Part shown: positions 45,953 to 55,118 of the stretch, piece by piece
How positions within the stretch are numbered: the first letter of the stretch is position 1
Layout: the number at the start of each line of letters is the position of its first letter
Assembly: GCA_002898555.1 (NCBI GenBank)
Contig: BEHR01000017.1
Location: 1-64,000 of the forward strand
Length of the DNA stretch: 64,000 bases
Reading direction: 5' to 3'
Source: a bacterium HR15
Lineage (GTDB): Bacteria; Armatimonadota; Fimbriimonadia; Fimbriimonadales; GBS-DC
Notes under the pieces: generated by a model
Database searches by the model: none
The model's input: the letters and a program-made list of their open reading frames with translations, nothing else
What the model was told of the DNA's origin: nothing
Translations under genes and position numbers: made by a program

Positions 45953-48576
45953 GGCTCCACTCGGTAGCGGACTTCGTACACGCGCTGCTTGCCGTTATAG
46001 CCGCCAATCACCGCAAGCTTGCCGACTGGCTGGTTCGGGTTTGGATCGCGTGCCCATAGGATGGGCTTGCCGTCGAACAGCGCCCAGACCTGCCCATCAC
46101 GGCGCGAGAGTTGCAAGCGGTGCCTGCCGGGCGTCATCATGACCGTGCTATCGCCTTCCTCGCGCCCGAACAGGCGGAAGCGTGTGATGGTATTGCCGTA
46201 GCCGCCCACGAACACCACATAGTCGCGCCCAGCGTTCATCTCGGTGGTGGTAGGGAGGAACGCTGCCAGAACCCCATCTTGCTGCGCCTCGAACGCCATC
46301 CAGAGGTCAAAGGCGCGTGCCGTCAGCCCGTCGATGAGCAGCATCGATTCGGAATGCCCCTCGTATACCCATGCGCCGCCCTCAACGCGCCAACCGTCGC
46401 CCACCTTCAGCCCGTTCGGATTGGCTGGGGTAAAGACGCGGGTCGCCTGCTCGGTCGCCAACTCGGCAGGGGCATTAGAAGGAGGTGGCAACAATCCCAC
46501 CGGCTCCAGCATGCGACAGTAAAACAGGTTATACGGTTCATAAATGGAGTAGCCGCGGTGCTGACCATCCCAGACATCGACGGCAACGCCAATCTCGCGT
46601 CCACCACGCCACCAGTACCACTTGCTTTCGCCCCCGTTCGGGATGCTGAACTCAATAATCGTGGAGCGGTCGCGCTGCCGTGTCGCCTTCCACTGAATTC
46701 CGGGTGCGCCCCAGCCCGTAGGGCGTAGCTCCACCTGCGCCCCGTTAATTATCTCGAAGCCCACTACCCCCTCGCCCGAAAAGACGCCTTTACCCTCTCC
46801 ATCCAGCACCACATAGAGGCGGCTCCAGTCGCCCCTGATGCGGAAGTAGCCATAGTAGGCATCGTCATCATGCGCATGTTTGAACAGCACCTTCACACCC
46901 TGCTCCTCGCCTCCACGGGGGGAGTGGGAGAATGCACGCTCGCCTGTGGGCGGCACGGTGGTCCACTCCTCGTCGACGCCGTCGATTGTGGCACGCATAA
47001 ACCAGACGAAGGGCTGCCATGGGTAGAGGGGATATGGGTCGATGCCATCGGGTAGACCGTCGCGGTCGCTGTCGGGATGGCGCGGGTCAGGCGTATATGC
47101 CTGGGATGGGGGCTTATTGAAAGTGAATTGCAGCGGTGCAGGTGCCCATGTGCTCAGCATCGCCTTACGCAGGTCGTTCAGTTGTCCGTCGCTCATCGGA
47201 CGGCGCGGATCGGTGCCGAATCGCTTCTCGTCCAACGGCAGGCGCGGATCATCATCGGGAAAGCCATCCTCGTCCACATCGCGCACCGTGAGAACCTCAC
47301 CGAAATAGAACCGCAGCCACTGTGCATCGCTGAGCGTTCGATCCCAGTACGCCATCACATTCCAGTGCTCGCCATGTCGCCCTGCGGTGTTCCACGGGTT
47401 CATAGAGACGGAGCCGTCGGGGTTGACCCGCCGGTAGCGCGGCTCCGGGTGATTGAACACGATTCGCTCATCCTCGCGATGGCTCAGGGAGAACGCGCTG
47501 TATGATTCCAGCTGGTGGTGGAACTCGTGGGTGGCGAGCCAGGCGGTGTCGCCCCCGCCGAGAAACTGGGAGCGTGCGGGGATGCCGTCAGGAAAGCCAT
47601 CCACACCGAAAGTGCCGCCTCCACTGTTGTAGAAAACCCATTCACGCCTCTGGGCATCCCAGCGACGCGGATACGCCTGTTCAATTTGCCCCGCATAGGG
47701 CAGCTCCTCATAGACAGGCTGGTGATTGACCTGCAACGGATGGCGCGTGTCTAAGATGGTGAACGCGCCGCCTCCGGGGGGAGCGAAGTCGACGCCTGCA
47801 TAGCTGCGGCATGGGGGCAGCCCCTTGTAGAACCCTTGGGCGTTCGGCGGCTCCTCGCCCCAACGCTGCCAACGCTCGTCCACAAAAAGATGAAAATCGA
47901 CCCACAGGCGCATGCCGCTGTTCACCCAGAAATAGCGCGCTGCGGTCGCATACTCCTGCTTGATACGCTCAATCTGCTCCTTGGTCATGGCAGGCGGAGG
48001 TGGCGCTGGGTTGTTCGGGTCGGCATAGGCGGACGCCACATTCACCACATTCGGCATAATCAGCACCTTCACAGGCAGATGGATAATTGTTTTGTAGCCG
48101 CGTGGGGCAAGGGTGGCAAACGCATACTCTCGTCGCCAGGGCGGTTCCGCGCCCCACCTGCGCTCCTCACGGGTCGGAGTCGCGCCCGGGTCATAAATGC
48201 GGTAGTAATAGCGCGTGCCGGGTTTGAGTTGGTCGATGCGGAGGCGATGATAGGTGTGCTTGCCCGGTTCGCCCTGGACAATCCGTACCCCCTGCCCCTG
48301 CCAGAGATTCTGCTTGCGGTCGGGCGGTCGCCATGCGGGCGCGGGCAGATTGCTGGCGCGTATCTGCACGCGCGTTTCGCACGGGGTGGCAGTGAAATAT
48401 TGCAGCACCACATAGGTTCGTCCAATCTCCATTACTGGACGCAGGGGGTCATAGAGGGGCGCAGCGTCCCCTCGCGCGTTGCCCATCTTGCCAATACTTT
48501 GCGCGGAAAGCGAGCCAATCAGTGCCATAAACCCTGCCGTTGCCCTCAGATAGCCCCAAGCCGTTCGCCTGTGCAT
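45949..48576 (-). CDS. Large secreted zinc metalloprotease with FN3- and DOMON-like domains
   Basis: 875 residues. Signal peptide (LRATAGFMALIGSLSAQ). FN3-like domain at about 45-155 (GTRYYYRIYDP). Zincin domain at about 160-430 with LATHEFHHQLES: HEFHH at 350-354 supplies two His ligands and the catalytic Glu. A calcium-binding-type DSDRDGLPDGIDPYPL near 520 follows. The last 350 residues form two beta-sandwich domains (DOMON/CBM9- and LamG-like; GYSIYEPYNLFY, RHRLQLSRRDGQVWALFDGK). Probably an extracellular protein- or glycoprotein-degrading enzyme. It is translationally coupled to the CPBP gene downstream. Confidence 0.85.
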   Translation of the reverse strand: MHRRTAWGYLRATAGFMALIGSLSAQSIGKMGNARGDAAPLYDPLRPVMEIGRTYVVLQYFTATPCETRVQIRASNLPAPAWRPPDRKQNLWQGQGVRIVQGEPGKHTYHRLRIDQLKPGTRYYYRIYDPGATPTREERRWGAEPPWRREYAFATLAPRGYKTIIHLPVKVLIMPNVVNVASAYADPNNPAPPPPAMTKEQIERIKQEYATAARYFWVNSGMRLWVDFHLFVDERWQRWGEEPPNAQGFYKGLPPCRSYAGVDFAPPGGGAFTILDTRHPLQVNHQPVYEELPYAGQIEQAYPRRWDAQRREWVFYNSGGGTFGVDGFPDGIPARSQFLGGGDTAWLATHEFHHQLESYSAFSLSHREDERIVFNHPEPRYRRVNPDGSVSMNPWNTAGRHGEHWNVMAYWDRTLSDAQWLRFYFGEVLTVRDVDEDGFPDDDPRLPLDEKRFGTDPRRPMSDGQLNDLRKAMLSTWAPAPLQFTFNKPPSQAYTPDPRHPDSDRDGLPDGIDPYPLYPWQPFVWFMRATIDGVDEEWTTVPPTGERAFSHSPRGGEEQGVKVLFKHAHDDDAYYGYFRIRGDWSRLYVVLDGEGKGVFSGEGVVGFEIINGAQVELRPTGWGAPGIQWKATRQRDRSTIIEFSIPNGGESKWYWWRGGREIGVAVDVWDGQHRGYSIYEPYNLFYCRMLEPVGLLPPPSNAPAELATEQATRVFTPANPNGLKVGDGWRVEGGAWVYEGHSESMLLIDGLTARAFDLWMAFEAQQDGVLAAFLPTTTEMNAGRDYVVFVGGYGNTITRFRLFGREEGDSTVMMTPGRHRLQLSRRDGQVWALFDGKPILWARDPNPNQPVGKLAVIGGYNGKQRVYEVRYRVEP

Positions 48577-48682
48577 AGTTCCACAATTCGCCTGTTGCTT
48601 CGCCCTTCCTGTTTCAAGACTCCCATTGAGAGAAGCGATTTTTTAGTTTCCCTCACTGGCGCGGGGAAACCGTAAAAGGAAA

Positions 48683-48771
48683 GGCTGTTCGAAAAATCCG
48701 CCATGCAGCTGGAGGGCGTGTAGGGGCAGACCTCCGTGTCTGCCCCAAAAACCCTATTCACCACCCGCCAC
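48683..48771. repeat. IS-end remnant with REP-like hairpin
   Basis: GGCTGTTCGAAAAATCC (48683-48699) matches the IS left end. GGAGGGCGTGTAGGGGCAGACCTCC... ending in GTCTGCCCC (48711-48745) forms a hairpin and recurs in altered form at 61337-61376. No gene. Confidence 0.6.
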
Positions 48772-49180
48772 AGCAGGAATCCCAACCCGCTTGACGAATA
48801 CCCCAACCAGCAAGGAGGTGGGAACCCGAAGGTGCAGGAACCAGCGTGTGCGGTACCGCGCTGCCTTGCCCAACCATTTTGAGGCGCGAGTGGCGCCAAC
48901 GGCGCTGACACACGCAGTGCCGAGCTGAAGTCTGTGCGCCTTTTCAAGGGCGATGGGGCGGCAGCAGGTGCGGCTGTGGGCAAGGGTGTCCTTGCCCTGT
49001 GGGGCTGTTCGGAAAGTTGAAAAAAATGCGCGGGCAGCGGACGGTTTTTAGCGTCTTCAGGGTCTTGACGGCACTTTTTGAACTCAAAAGCCTTTTTTTC
49101 GTTCCCCCCTTGACAAACCCCTGCAGGATGTGCCATCAATAGCAGCGTACCTTTGGAACAAGGAGGCAATGATGATGCGT
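48772..49180 (+). repeat. Copy B of the ~400-base regulatory repeat
   Basis: Long near-identical match to 3827-4232 in opposite orientation, extending through the ribosome site and the ATGATGATGCG start of the following gene. Compared with copy A it has a left-type IS end inside (GGGGCTGTTCGGAAAG, 49004). It fills, with the remnant before it, the gene-free stretch 48577-49168. Confidence 0.85.
49110..49141 (+). promoter_or_regulatory. Degenerate copy of the module promoter
   Basis: TTGACA (49110-49115) is kept, but the -10 that reads TATAAT in copy A is CATCAAT here, with one extra base. This promoter should be weaker than copy A unless an activator helps. Confidence 0.65.
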
Positions 49181-50854
49181 GTACAAAACATTCGGAGCAA
49201 GAGTTTAGCGAGGGTGCAGGCAGCGGATTGTCAAGGCGTGTTCTGTGGCGAGGGGATGTGTCTGCCCCTGCACGGTGTTCGCACCCTGCTGACAAGATAT
49301 TACCAGTGGATGCATGGTGCTTGGAAGATCGTCTGCATACTGACCGTGTCTCTATCAGGAGCTGTACCCATTCCATGTAAAGCTCAGGATATTCTGATTA
49401 TCGCGCGCTATGTAGGTGAAAGAGTGACGCGAGAGTGTCCCTCTGTCCCAGGTGAGTCATATATCGAATACCGTGAGCATATAGTTCTTTACGATCCTAC
49501 CTTATGGATTGTTGCAGATGGTTGTGCTTTGGGTCATATAATGTATCGATCTTTCTCAGGCGTATATCGGGTAACTGCATACTGGTTTGGTGATTTTACA
49601 AATCTTCCTCCTGTTGAAAAGATCAAGTTAAAGATTGACGAGGAAGTCTCAGCTACGGCGTTAATGGGATGGGCACGGGCAACTTCTTTGAACGTAAACG
49701 CTTATGCCAGATGCCCATTATGTTGGGCGAACGATAGAAGGACTTCAAGCAAGAAAGTGGTGTACGAGTTACCATGGAGTTATGTTTATCTAGAAAACGG
49801 GGGTTATTGGGAGGCGGAAATCGAGATCCCGATGGAGCTTGTCGCTGCGACACCTTATCCTCCCCCAGCAGGTTCTGCCTCTGTAGGAATAACTGTAGAG
49901 CCTATGACCAAGTTCATTCTTATTCATAGCTCGAAGGACCCCACCTACCGGAAGGCATACGATTCATCTGGTAATGTCATTCGTGCGCTCAACCCGCCTG
50001 GTGAGGGAGATACTATCCTTGACGAGCGGCTTTGTTTAATCCCCCCACACATAGGTTTGGGTAGCCATATAGATTATGTTGTGGATCTGTACCCCAATCC
50101 GGAGGCATGGCACGAGGAAATTTTTCCATGCAATCCACGCATTGACTGGAGTCATGTGCTGGGTGCAAAAGCGGAGGTAGAATATTTTGGATGTCGGGTT
50201 ATGGGCGTCGATCACGACTTTTGTTATACCGACCCGAAACTGCCCTTTACTGACTCTATCGCTGCAACGGCGCACGACCAAGAAGATGGCTTTGAGGATA
50301 ACGCCACCTATGTTATGCGTCTGCACAACGAGATCGAGAAATACAAGCTGCTGCGCGTCCGAGCGTTTGACTGGTCAGAGGGGGCTATAATTGCCACTAT
50401 GCGGAACCAGCGTCCTGAGGATATTACATGGACTGTGCAGGTGGAACGCGAATCCAGCTTTACTTGGGGAACGCAAATAACTGGGACTTATACCGTTTCT
50501 AACAAAGCGCTGGGATTGGAGTTCGGCGCAGAAGTCTCGCATAGTACCAGTGAAACTTATCGTTGTGGCATCCAAGTGGGCGTTACGATGACGCTTCATC
50601 CAGGGGAGTGCGGGATCTATTTAGTACGCCCAATTGGTTATCGAGAAGAGTGGTTATGTGATGTTTACGACCAACACGGATTTGTTGGGCAAACCACAGT
50701 ATGCCATTCAACACGCCCGCCTGCAACACCCTATTTTCATGCTGAGGTACATTCGCTGTATGGTGCTCCGGAGGATTTCGTGCAGAAGATGTCGGCGCGG
50801 CGGGCACAACTGTGGTGTGCCACCCAAATGTCAGAACCTGTTCCTTGTAGATAG
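49169..50854 (+). CDS. Secreted protein leading an RHS cassette array; C-terminal part aerolysin-like
   Basis: 561 residues from ATG 49169 (MMMR, as in the gene at 3835), with AAGGAGG upstream. Long N-terminal region, then a hydrophobic signal-like stretch (WKIVCILTVSLSGAVPIPCKA, ending near residue 71). The middle, at about 80-400, is of unknown fold. The end, about 430-530, alternates Ser/Thr and hydrophobic residues (ESSFTWGTQITGTYTVSN, FGAEVSHSTSETYRCG), resembling amphipathic strands of aerolysin/ETX-type pore formers. That resemblance is a visual impression. It is the first gene behind the duplicated module and precedes the RHS fragments. Confidence 0.55.
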   Translation: MMMRVQNIRSKSLARVQAADCQGVFCGEGMCLPLHGVRTLLTRYYQWMHGAWKIVCILTVSLSGAVPIPCKAQDILIIARYVGERVTRECPSVPGESYIEYREHIVLYDPTLWIVADGCALGHIMYRSFSGVYRVTAYWFGDFTNLPPVEKIKLKIDEEVSATALMGWARATSLNVNAYARCPLCWANDRRTSSKKVVYELPWSYVYLENGGYWEAEIEIPMELVAATPYPPPAGSASVGITVEPMTKFILIHSSKDPTYRKAYDSSGNVIRALNPPGEGDTILDERLCLIPPHIGLGSHIDYVVDLYPNPEAWHEEIFPCNPRIDWSHVLGAKAEVEYFGCRVMGVDHDFCYTDPKLPFTDSIAATAHDQEDGFEDNATYVMRLHNEIEKYKLLRVRAFDWSEGAIIATMRNQRPEDITWTVQVERESSFTWGTQITGTYTVSNKALGLEFGAEVSHSTSETYRCGIQVGVTMTLHPGECGIYLVRPIGYREEWLCDVYDQHGFVGQTTVCHSTRPPATPYFHAEVHSLYGAPEDFVQKMSARRAQLWCATQMSEPVPCR

Positions 50855-50864
50855 GAGGTAAAGC

Positions 50865-51698
50865 ATGATGTTTCAGCAACCCAAAGGCTCAAAAGAGGTA
50901 CTGAACCGCGCCCTGAGCCGAGTTCAGCAAGCGACAACAGTCCAGCAGGTCGAACAGCTCATCACTGAATATGTAGATAACGATTTGGTGCTGTTTATAC
51001 ACAAGGCGTATGAGCAGTCTCTGAACCATTCGGAGACGCCAAACTGCCTCTATGGATTCGTCCGCTCCATTACGGAACTTAATGATGTACTCGATGCTAT
51101 CGCCGTGGCGTGGTGGAGTGAGTACCTTTCTAACCCGCTGCGCACCCGTGAGGAGGCTCAGCGTTCGTGGCAAGTGGCGGAACAGGTGCTCAAGCGTTTG
51201 GAAGCGAAGTATCCTGATAGCGTGGAGGCTCTGACCGCCAGGATGATCTACATAAGAATGCACCCCAAGATTCCCTATGAGGCGAAGGGCAAAGCGATAG
51301 ACCCTTATTACCAGAAGCTCAAGCGTGTGGATTCTGGGAACCCCCACTTGATCTACTTCAGCATATTAGTCCATCGGGGGGATGCGAATTCTCGAATAGA
51401 AAGGTATAAAAAGATGATTAGCCATAAAGAGTTCAACCGATATACTTTGAGTCAACGATATGATGCCTATGTGGGTTTAGTTCAACTGCTTTACGACCAG
51501 AAGCGCACCCAGGAACGCGAGTTTTATACGGAGCAGTTTCTGCGGTATGTTCTCGGTCATATTCACTCGATGACCCATCGTGCCGTTTTGAAGTCATCGG
51601 TGCTGGATATTACCAGTTTTCCCGATTTGCGGAAGCGTCTTGAGGCTGCTGGTTATCCGCCTTCCCAGTGGCGGTACACGCCTCTACCCAAGCCGTGA
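50865..51698 (+). CDS. Helical (TPR-like) hypothetical protein
   Basis: 277 residues from ATG 50865, 8 bases after AGGAGGT. No signal peptide. Helical throughout, with TPR-like pairs (QRSWQVAEQVLKRLEAKYPDS and YVGLVQLLYDQKRTQEREFY). I do not recognise the family. It lies 10 bases after the secreted lead gene and 18 bases before the RHS/PLA2 fragment, so it is part of the same transcript. It could be a chaperone or an immunity protein for the lead protein; nothing in the sequence decides. Confidence 0.6.
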   Translation: MMFQQPKGSKEVLNRALSRVQQATTVQQVEQLITEYVDNDLVLFIHKAYEQSLNHSETPNCLYGFVRSITELNDVLDAIAVAWWSEYLSNPLRTREEAQRSWQVAEQVLKRLEAKYPDSVEALTARMIYIRMHPKIPYEAKGKAIDPYYQKLKRVDSGNPHLIYFSILVHRGDANSRIERYKKMISHKEFNRYTLSQRYDAYVGLVQLLYDQKRTQEREFYTEQFLRYVLGHIHSMTHRAVLKSSVLDITSFPDLRKRLEAAGYPPSQWRYTPLPKP

Positions 51699-51716
51699 CC
51701 CTGACAGGTTCACTCT

Positions 51717-53156
51717 GTGGGAGAGCACGCAAGAGGACATAAGCGATCGGATGGCACTTTGCTGATAGGGTATGAGTACACCTATGACCTGTTGGGTCGT
51801 GTGGTGCAGAGCGTGGAGCGTCCGAGTGGGGACACGACGGTTTACACTTACACGCCCGCAGGGAGGCTGGAGAGCGAACAGCGCACAGGTCAGGTGGCGT
51901 ATTCGCGGGTGTATGAGTACAACTTGGATGGCAGTCGGCGGAGCGTGTATCGGAACGATGCGTTGAACGGGGCGCATCACGATTTTTACGAGTATGACTT
52001 AGTCAGTGGTCGGTTGCGTGCGGTGGAGGATCGGGTGAGTGGTGTGCCGCCGTATCCGCGGCATGAGTTTGTGTGGAACACGGAGGGCACTTTGGCGCGT
52101 TGGATAGGTCCTGTACCTACCGCTGAGGGGCAATCAATCACCTATGAACGGCTCTTTGAGTACGACGAAAGGGGCTTTCTCACCCGCTTCTCCCGACGGG
52201 AAGGCGACGAGGAGGTTCACCTGCTTCAGGAATTTCGGTATAATGGCGACGGTTGCTTGGTGCACATGGTCAATTACTGGGAGAATAAGGAATATCGCTT
52301 TGGTTGTAGCTTGGGGTGTGGGACGGGGATTATGCGCACCTACAGTCGTCCGTTGACGGGTTTTGGGGGAGATTGGATGGCTCAAGAGGATTATGTTCAC
52401 ACGCCGACGAGTTGGTGGTTCAGTGATCCGTTTGCGAGTAGTGAGTTGCGTTCGCCGAATGCCGTATGGTATCAGGATTTACGGGCTGGGGGTGGGGTGT
52501 ATGCGGGGTATGTGAAGGATAGTTTTGATGAGCCGGTAGGGATTCCGTCGCCGTGGTCGCCGCCGCGTCCGATGCCGCCCTTTTATCATCCTGTGCCGCC
52601 GCCATTGGATTTGCCGTATCCATACTTGCCAGGGAATGTGCTACCATTGATCCCATGTCGCTTGAAGGCGGTAGGGGTAGTAATCATCGTATTTCCACCA
52701 GCTGATACATCCCCAAGTGAGCCGTGGGTGCCACCACCAGCACCTTTCCCTTCGCCAGGTTTGCCTGGGACACCCATTCTACCCGGTTCTCCAGGTGGTT
52801 CTGGTGCAGGAGTAATTGGTGGAGGTGTACATGGCAACTGGTGTGGTCCTGGACATCCTCCCTCCCAGTATCGTAAACCGAACCCTGGCGGGGGTATACT
52901 TCCTGGGCTACCACCGATTGATGCATTAGATTCCTGTTGTTTTGCTCATGATGACTGCTATGAACAAAACAATTGTGGAATTGCTAGGATTATTATATCA
53001 ATTGATTGTATGTTATGTGATTGCAGCTTATACAAATGTGCGGCAAAAGTGGATTGCAACAAATCGCCTAACCCAGTTACCTGCTTACGTGCCAAGGGTT
53101 TAATAGGCTTGCTACCCGTAGTTCGTCCATGGTGGTGTTTCATCGCTGCACCTTGA
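51717..53156 (+). CDS. RHS core fragment fused to a phospholipase A2 toxin domain
   Basis: 479 residues from GTG 51717; a stop lies 4 codons upstream and no ribosome site is seen, so it is an orphan RHS fragment. YD repeats at 15-190 (YEYTYDLLGRVV, FEYDERGFLTRF). Core-like block CSLGCGTGIMRTYSRPL near 197-212. Proline-rich linker at about 275-365. C-terminal PLA2 domain: calcium loop NWCGPG (374-379) and catalytic CCFAHDDCYE (407-416) with His411/Asp412, plus many cysteines. This would hydrolyse phospholipids, a sensible effector for a contact-dependent toxin. The following membrane protein is the likely immunity partner. Confidence 0.8.
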   Translation: MGEHARGHKRSDGTLLIGYEYTYDLLGRVVQSVERPSGDTTVYTYTPAGRLESEQRTGQVAYSRVYEYNLDGSRRSVYRNDALNGAHHDFYEYDLVSGRLRAVEDRVSGVPPYPRHEFVWNTEGTLARWIGPVPTAEGQSITYERLFEYDERGFLTRFSRREGDEEVHLLQEFRYNGDGCLVHMVNYWENKEYRFGCSLGCGTGIMRTYSRPLTGFGGDWMAQEDYVHTPTSWWFSDPFASSELRSPNAVWYQDLRAGGGVYAGYVKDSFDEPVGIPSPWSPPRPMPPFYHPVPPPLDLPYPYLPGNVLPLIPCRLKAVGVVIIVFPPADTSPSEPWVPPPAPFPSPGLPGTPILPGSPGGSGAGVIGGGVHGNWCGPGHPPSQYRKPNPGGGILPGLPPIDALDSCCFAHDDCYEQNNCGIARIIISIDCMLCDCSLYKCAAKVDCNKSPNPVTCLRAKGLIGLLPVVRPWWCFIAAP

Positions 53157-53166
53157 GGCATGAGAA

Positions 53167-54156
53167 ATGACACGAAGGCGACTTTATTACATAGGGTTGT
53201 TCGCGGGATTGTGCTTGCTACCCCTGGGTTTGCTACTCTTGTGGTTGTGGATCTCGTTTGTGCGGGCGGATACTATGAAAGAGCTTCGCCATGACTTTGA
53301 TGTTGATCCTTCAGGACATCTGTTTCTTTTCAATAGTAAAGCTCAAAATCATGATTTAATTTTTATATTTGATAACCGCTCAAAGCAATTCAGAAAATTA
53401 GCAAACACCTTTGGCAGTGTGGAGGAAATTTGTTTTCTTACTCAGAAAGAAGCGGTTGTATGCATTAGAACAAAACCCAATAGGTATAGCGCGGATGTTC
53501 ACTTGTACCTGCTTGATCTGGAAACGGGCAAGATGAGATGTTTTGCTTCACCGAAGGCAGTATCTGGGATAGATATTATTCGAATCGACGCAAAGAAATT
53601 CATGTTCAAACGATATCAACCAAGGGTTTATTTGACATTGTTTGGCTGGGAGATCTACGCGCTCGTTGGGGGAGATTTCCTTGCTGACCTTGAACATGAA
53701 GATATCATTCCTGTTGAAATTGCGACGGGATTTTATGAGATAGAGCAAGTGCTCGATGATACACGAAAAGTCATCATTTCACGCGCTATCTCGACGAAGG
53801 GCAAGAGCTGGTTTGTTGCGGAACTTGATCGAGATATCGGGGACCCGAACCCGCAAATTAAGCGCATGCAGCGATTACCTGTAGTAACGGATATGCTCTT
53901 GGCAAGCGATGACGGGCGCTTTTGTTATTATGTTATCCATAACGCGGCTATCAATCGATTCGATATACTGAAGATGGATGTGAATTCACAGCATGCCCAG
54001 GTACTTGGCTCGTTTAAGCACCCTGTGAAGCGTCTTAGATGGTCAAGAGGGCGCCTTTTTATTTTGATGGAAGCGGAGCGCCCGTCGATTTGGCGAGTTG
54101 GCGATGGACGAGAGGCTCCGCAGAAGGTTTTTGATATTTTCGATGATAGAAATTAG
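53167..54156 (+). CDS. Membrane-anchored beta-propeller-like protein, candidate immunity to the PLA2 domain
   Basis: 329 residues, starting 10 bases after the RHS/PLA2 stop. One N-terminal transmembrane helix (GLFAGLCLLPLGLLLLWLWI) and an outside domain with repeated short beta strands (DPSGHLFLFNS, LYLLDLETGKM, ASDDGRFCYYV, WRVGDGREAP), like a degenerate propeller. The DNA is AT-rich against the RHS core. I do not recognise the family. A membrane-facing guard against a secreted phospholipase fits its location, by inference. Confidence 0.6.
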   Translation: MTRRRLYYIGLFAGLCLLPLGLLLLWLWISFVRADTMKELRHDFDVDPSGHLFLFNSKAQNHDLIFIFDNRSKQFRKLANTFGSVEEICFLTQKEAVVCIRTKPNRYSADVHLYLLDLETGKMRCFASPKAVSGIDIIRIDAKKFMFKRYQPRVYLTLFGWEIYALVGGDFLADLEHEDIIPVEIATGFYEIEQVLDDTRKVIISRAISTKGKSWFVAELDRDIGDPNPQIKRMQRLPVVTDMLLASDDGRFCYYVIHNAAINRFDILKMDVNSQHAQVLGSFKHPVKRLRWSRGRLFILMEAERPSIWRVGDGREAPQKVFDIFDDRN

Positions 54157-54207
54157 AATATGTAAATAATATGCTTTGACAATTTCATAGTTGTATCCTA
54201 ATGCAGA

Positions 54208-54330
54208 TACAACAGTGATGGGGTTCGTGTGTGGAAGGGGGATTATCTCAGTCAGCAAGAGTATCGGTATGCGTGTCGGATAGGGTGTGGAGGCGTGCCG
54301 ATGCGAGTGTACAGTCGGGCGATGGAGGGA
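54208..54330 (+). repeat. RHS core block 1, copy 1 of 3
   Basis: Starts TACAACAGTGATGGGGTTCG. Near-identical copies start at 55495 and 57975. Identity stops abruptly where each cassette takes up its own tail. Confidence 0.85.
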
Positions 54331-55107
54331 ACGAGTTGGTCAAGCGTGGAGGACTATCTGTCTGCAGGGAACGCGCTGGGGTACAATCAGAACTGGCAGT
54401 ATCGGCACACAGGCGGTGAGTTGCTGATGATGGGTGCTGCGGGTGAGCTGAGCGGGTACTATCCAAGCGATGCAGCATGGCTTCATACGCAATCGGTTCC
54501 TCAAGTCTGCGCATGTCTCGTTCAACCCCAAACAGTTGCTGCCTGTGCCCCGCTGGAGATCTGTGGAGCTACTTGCGAAATAACTCTTGCGGGTAACTCA
54601 GGTCACTCCGATATACTCTATTTGAACCTTAACGGGGTAGGGGGGCTGCCGCAGTATGGGCTAACGACAAATGCCCACTACTTACCGTTGCTTTTGCCAG
54701 GGTTGATTGGGTACTTGGTTCGAGCATGCCTACAGGGCATCGGGGGGTCTGCCCTAGGCAATCTTGTTGAGTGGATTACTTGTGTGATAGGTGCACTAAT
54801 ACGGGGATATCCTCTAAGGGAAGCTGTTGATGCTTGTGGAGGGCTGCCGGTAAATGGCTGTGAGCTGCTGGCTGGCTGTATTGGGGGGATATTGGGTGGT
54901 CCTCTTGGTAAGTGGATCCCCAAGTTAAAAGATATTGCCGAGGAGCTTGTGGGATGGGTGACCTCTGGTCTGTGTCGTGGCTTGACTTTGCCCCCACCTC
55001 CTAGACCAAACCCCTGTCCTGAACCCCGTCCTAGTCCTCTGCCTCGACAACCGGCACCTGGTGGGGGTGGCTCAGGGTTGCGCATAGGTCCTTTACCTGC
55101 TGTCTGA
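54229..55107 (+). CDS. Orphan RHS core fragment with glycine-rich hydrophobic C-terminus
   Basis: 292 residues if GTG 54229 is used; the conserved core block begins at 54208 right after an in-frame stop, so no proper start exists. The core blocks GVRVWKGDYLSQQEYRY and NALGYNQNWQYRHTGGELL (54369-54463) are followed by a new tail from about residue 85. The tail has hydrophobic, Gly-rich segments (LLLPGLIGYLVRACLQGIGG, LLAGCIGGILGGPLGKWI) and a proline-rich end. Such a tail suggests a membrane-acting peptide, but no family is recognised. A small membrane protein follows 11 bases later. Confidence 0.65.
   Translation: MWKGDYLSQQEYRYACRIGCGGVPMRVYSRAMEGTSWSSVEDYLSAGNALGYNQNWQYRHTGGELLMMGAAGELSGYYPSDAAWLHTQSVPQVCACLVQPQTVAACAPLEICGATCEITLAGNSGHSDILYLNLNGVGGLPQYGLTTNAHYLPLLLPGLIGYLVRACLQGIGGSALGNLVEWITCVIGALIRGYPLREAVDACGGLPVNGCELLAGCIGGILGGPLGKWIPKLKDIAEELVGWVTSGLCRGLTLPPPPRPNPCPEPRPSPLPRQPAPGGGGSGLRIGPLPAV
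54369..54463 (+). repeat. RHS core block 2, copy 1 of 2
   Basis: AACGCGCTGGGGTACAATCA onward, about 95 bases, repeated almost exactly at 57117-57211. It codes for the end of the RHS core just before the variable tail. Confidence 0.85.
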
Positions 55108-55118
55108 GGAGGTGACTT

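Noticed and set aside
48546-49376. Minus-strand open frame across regulatory repeat copy B
   Set aside because: It covers non-coding repeat DNA and a promoter on the opposite strand; copy A does not preserve it as one frame.
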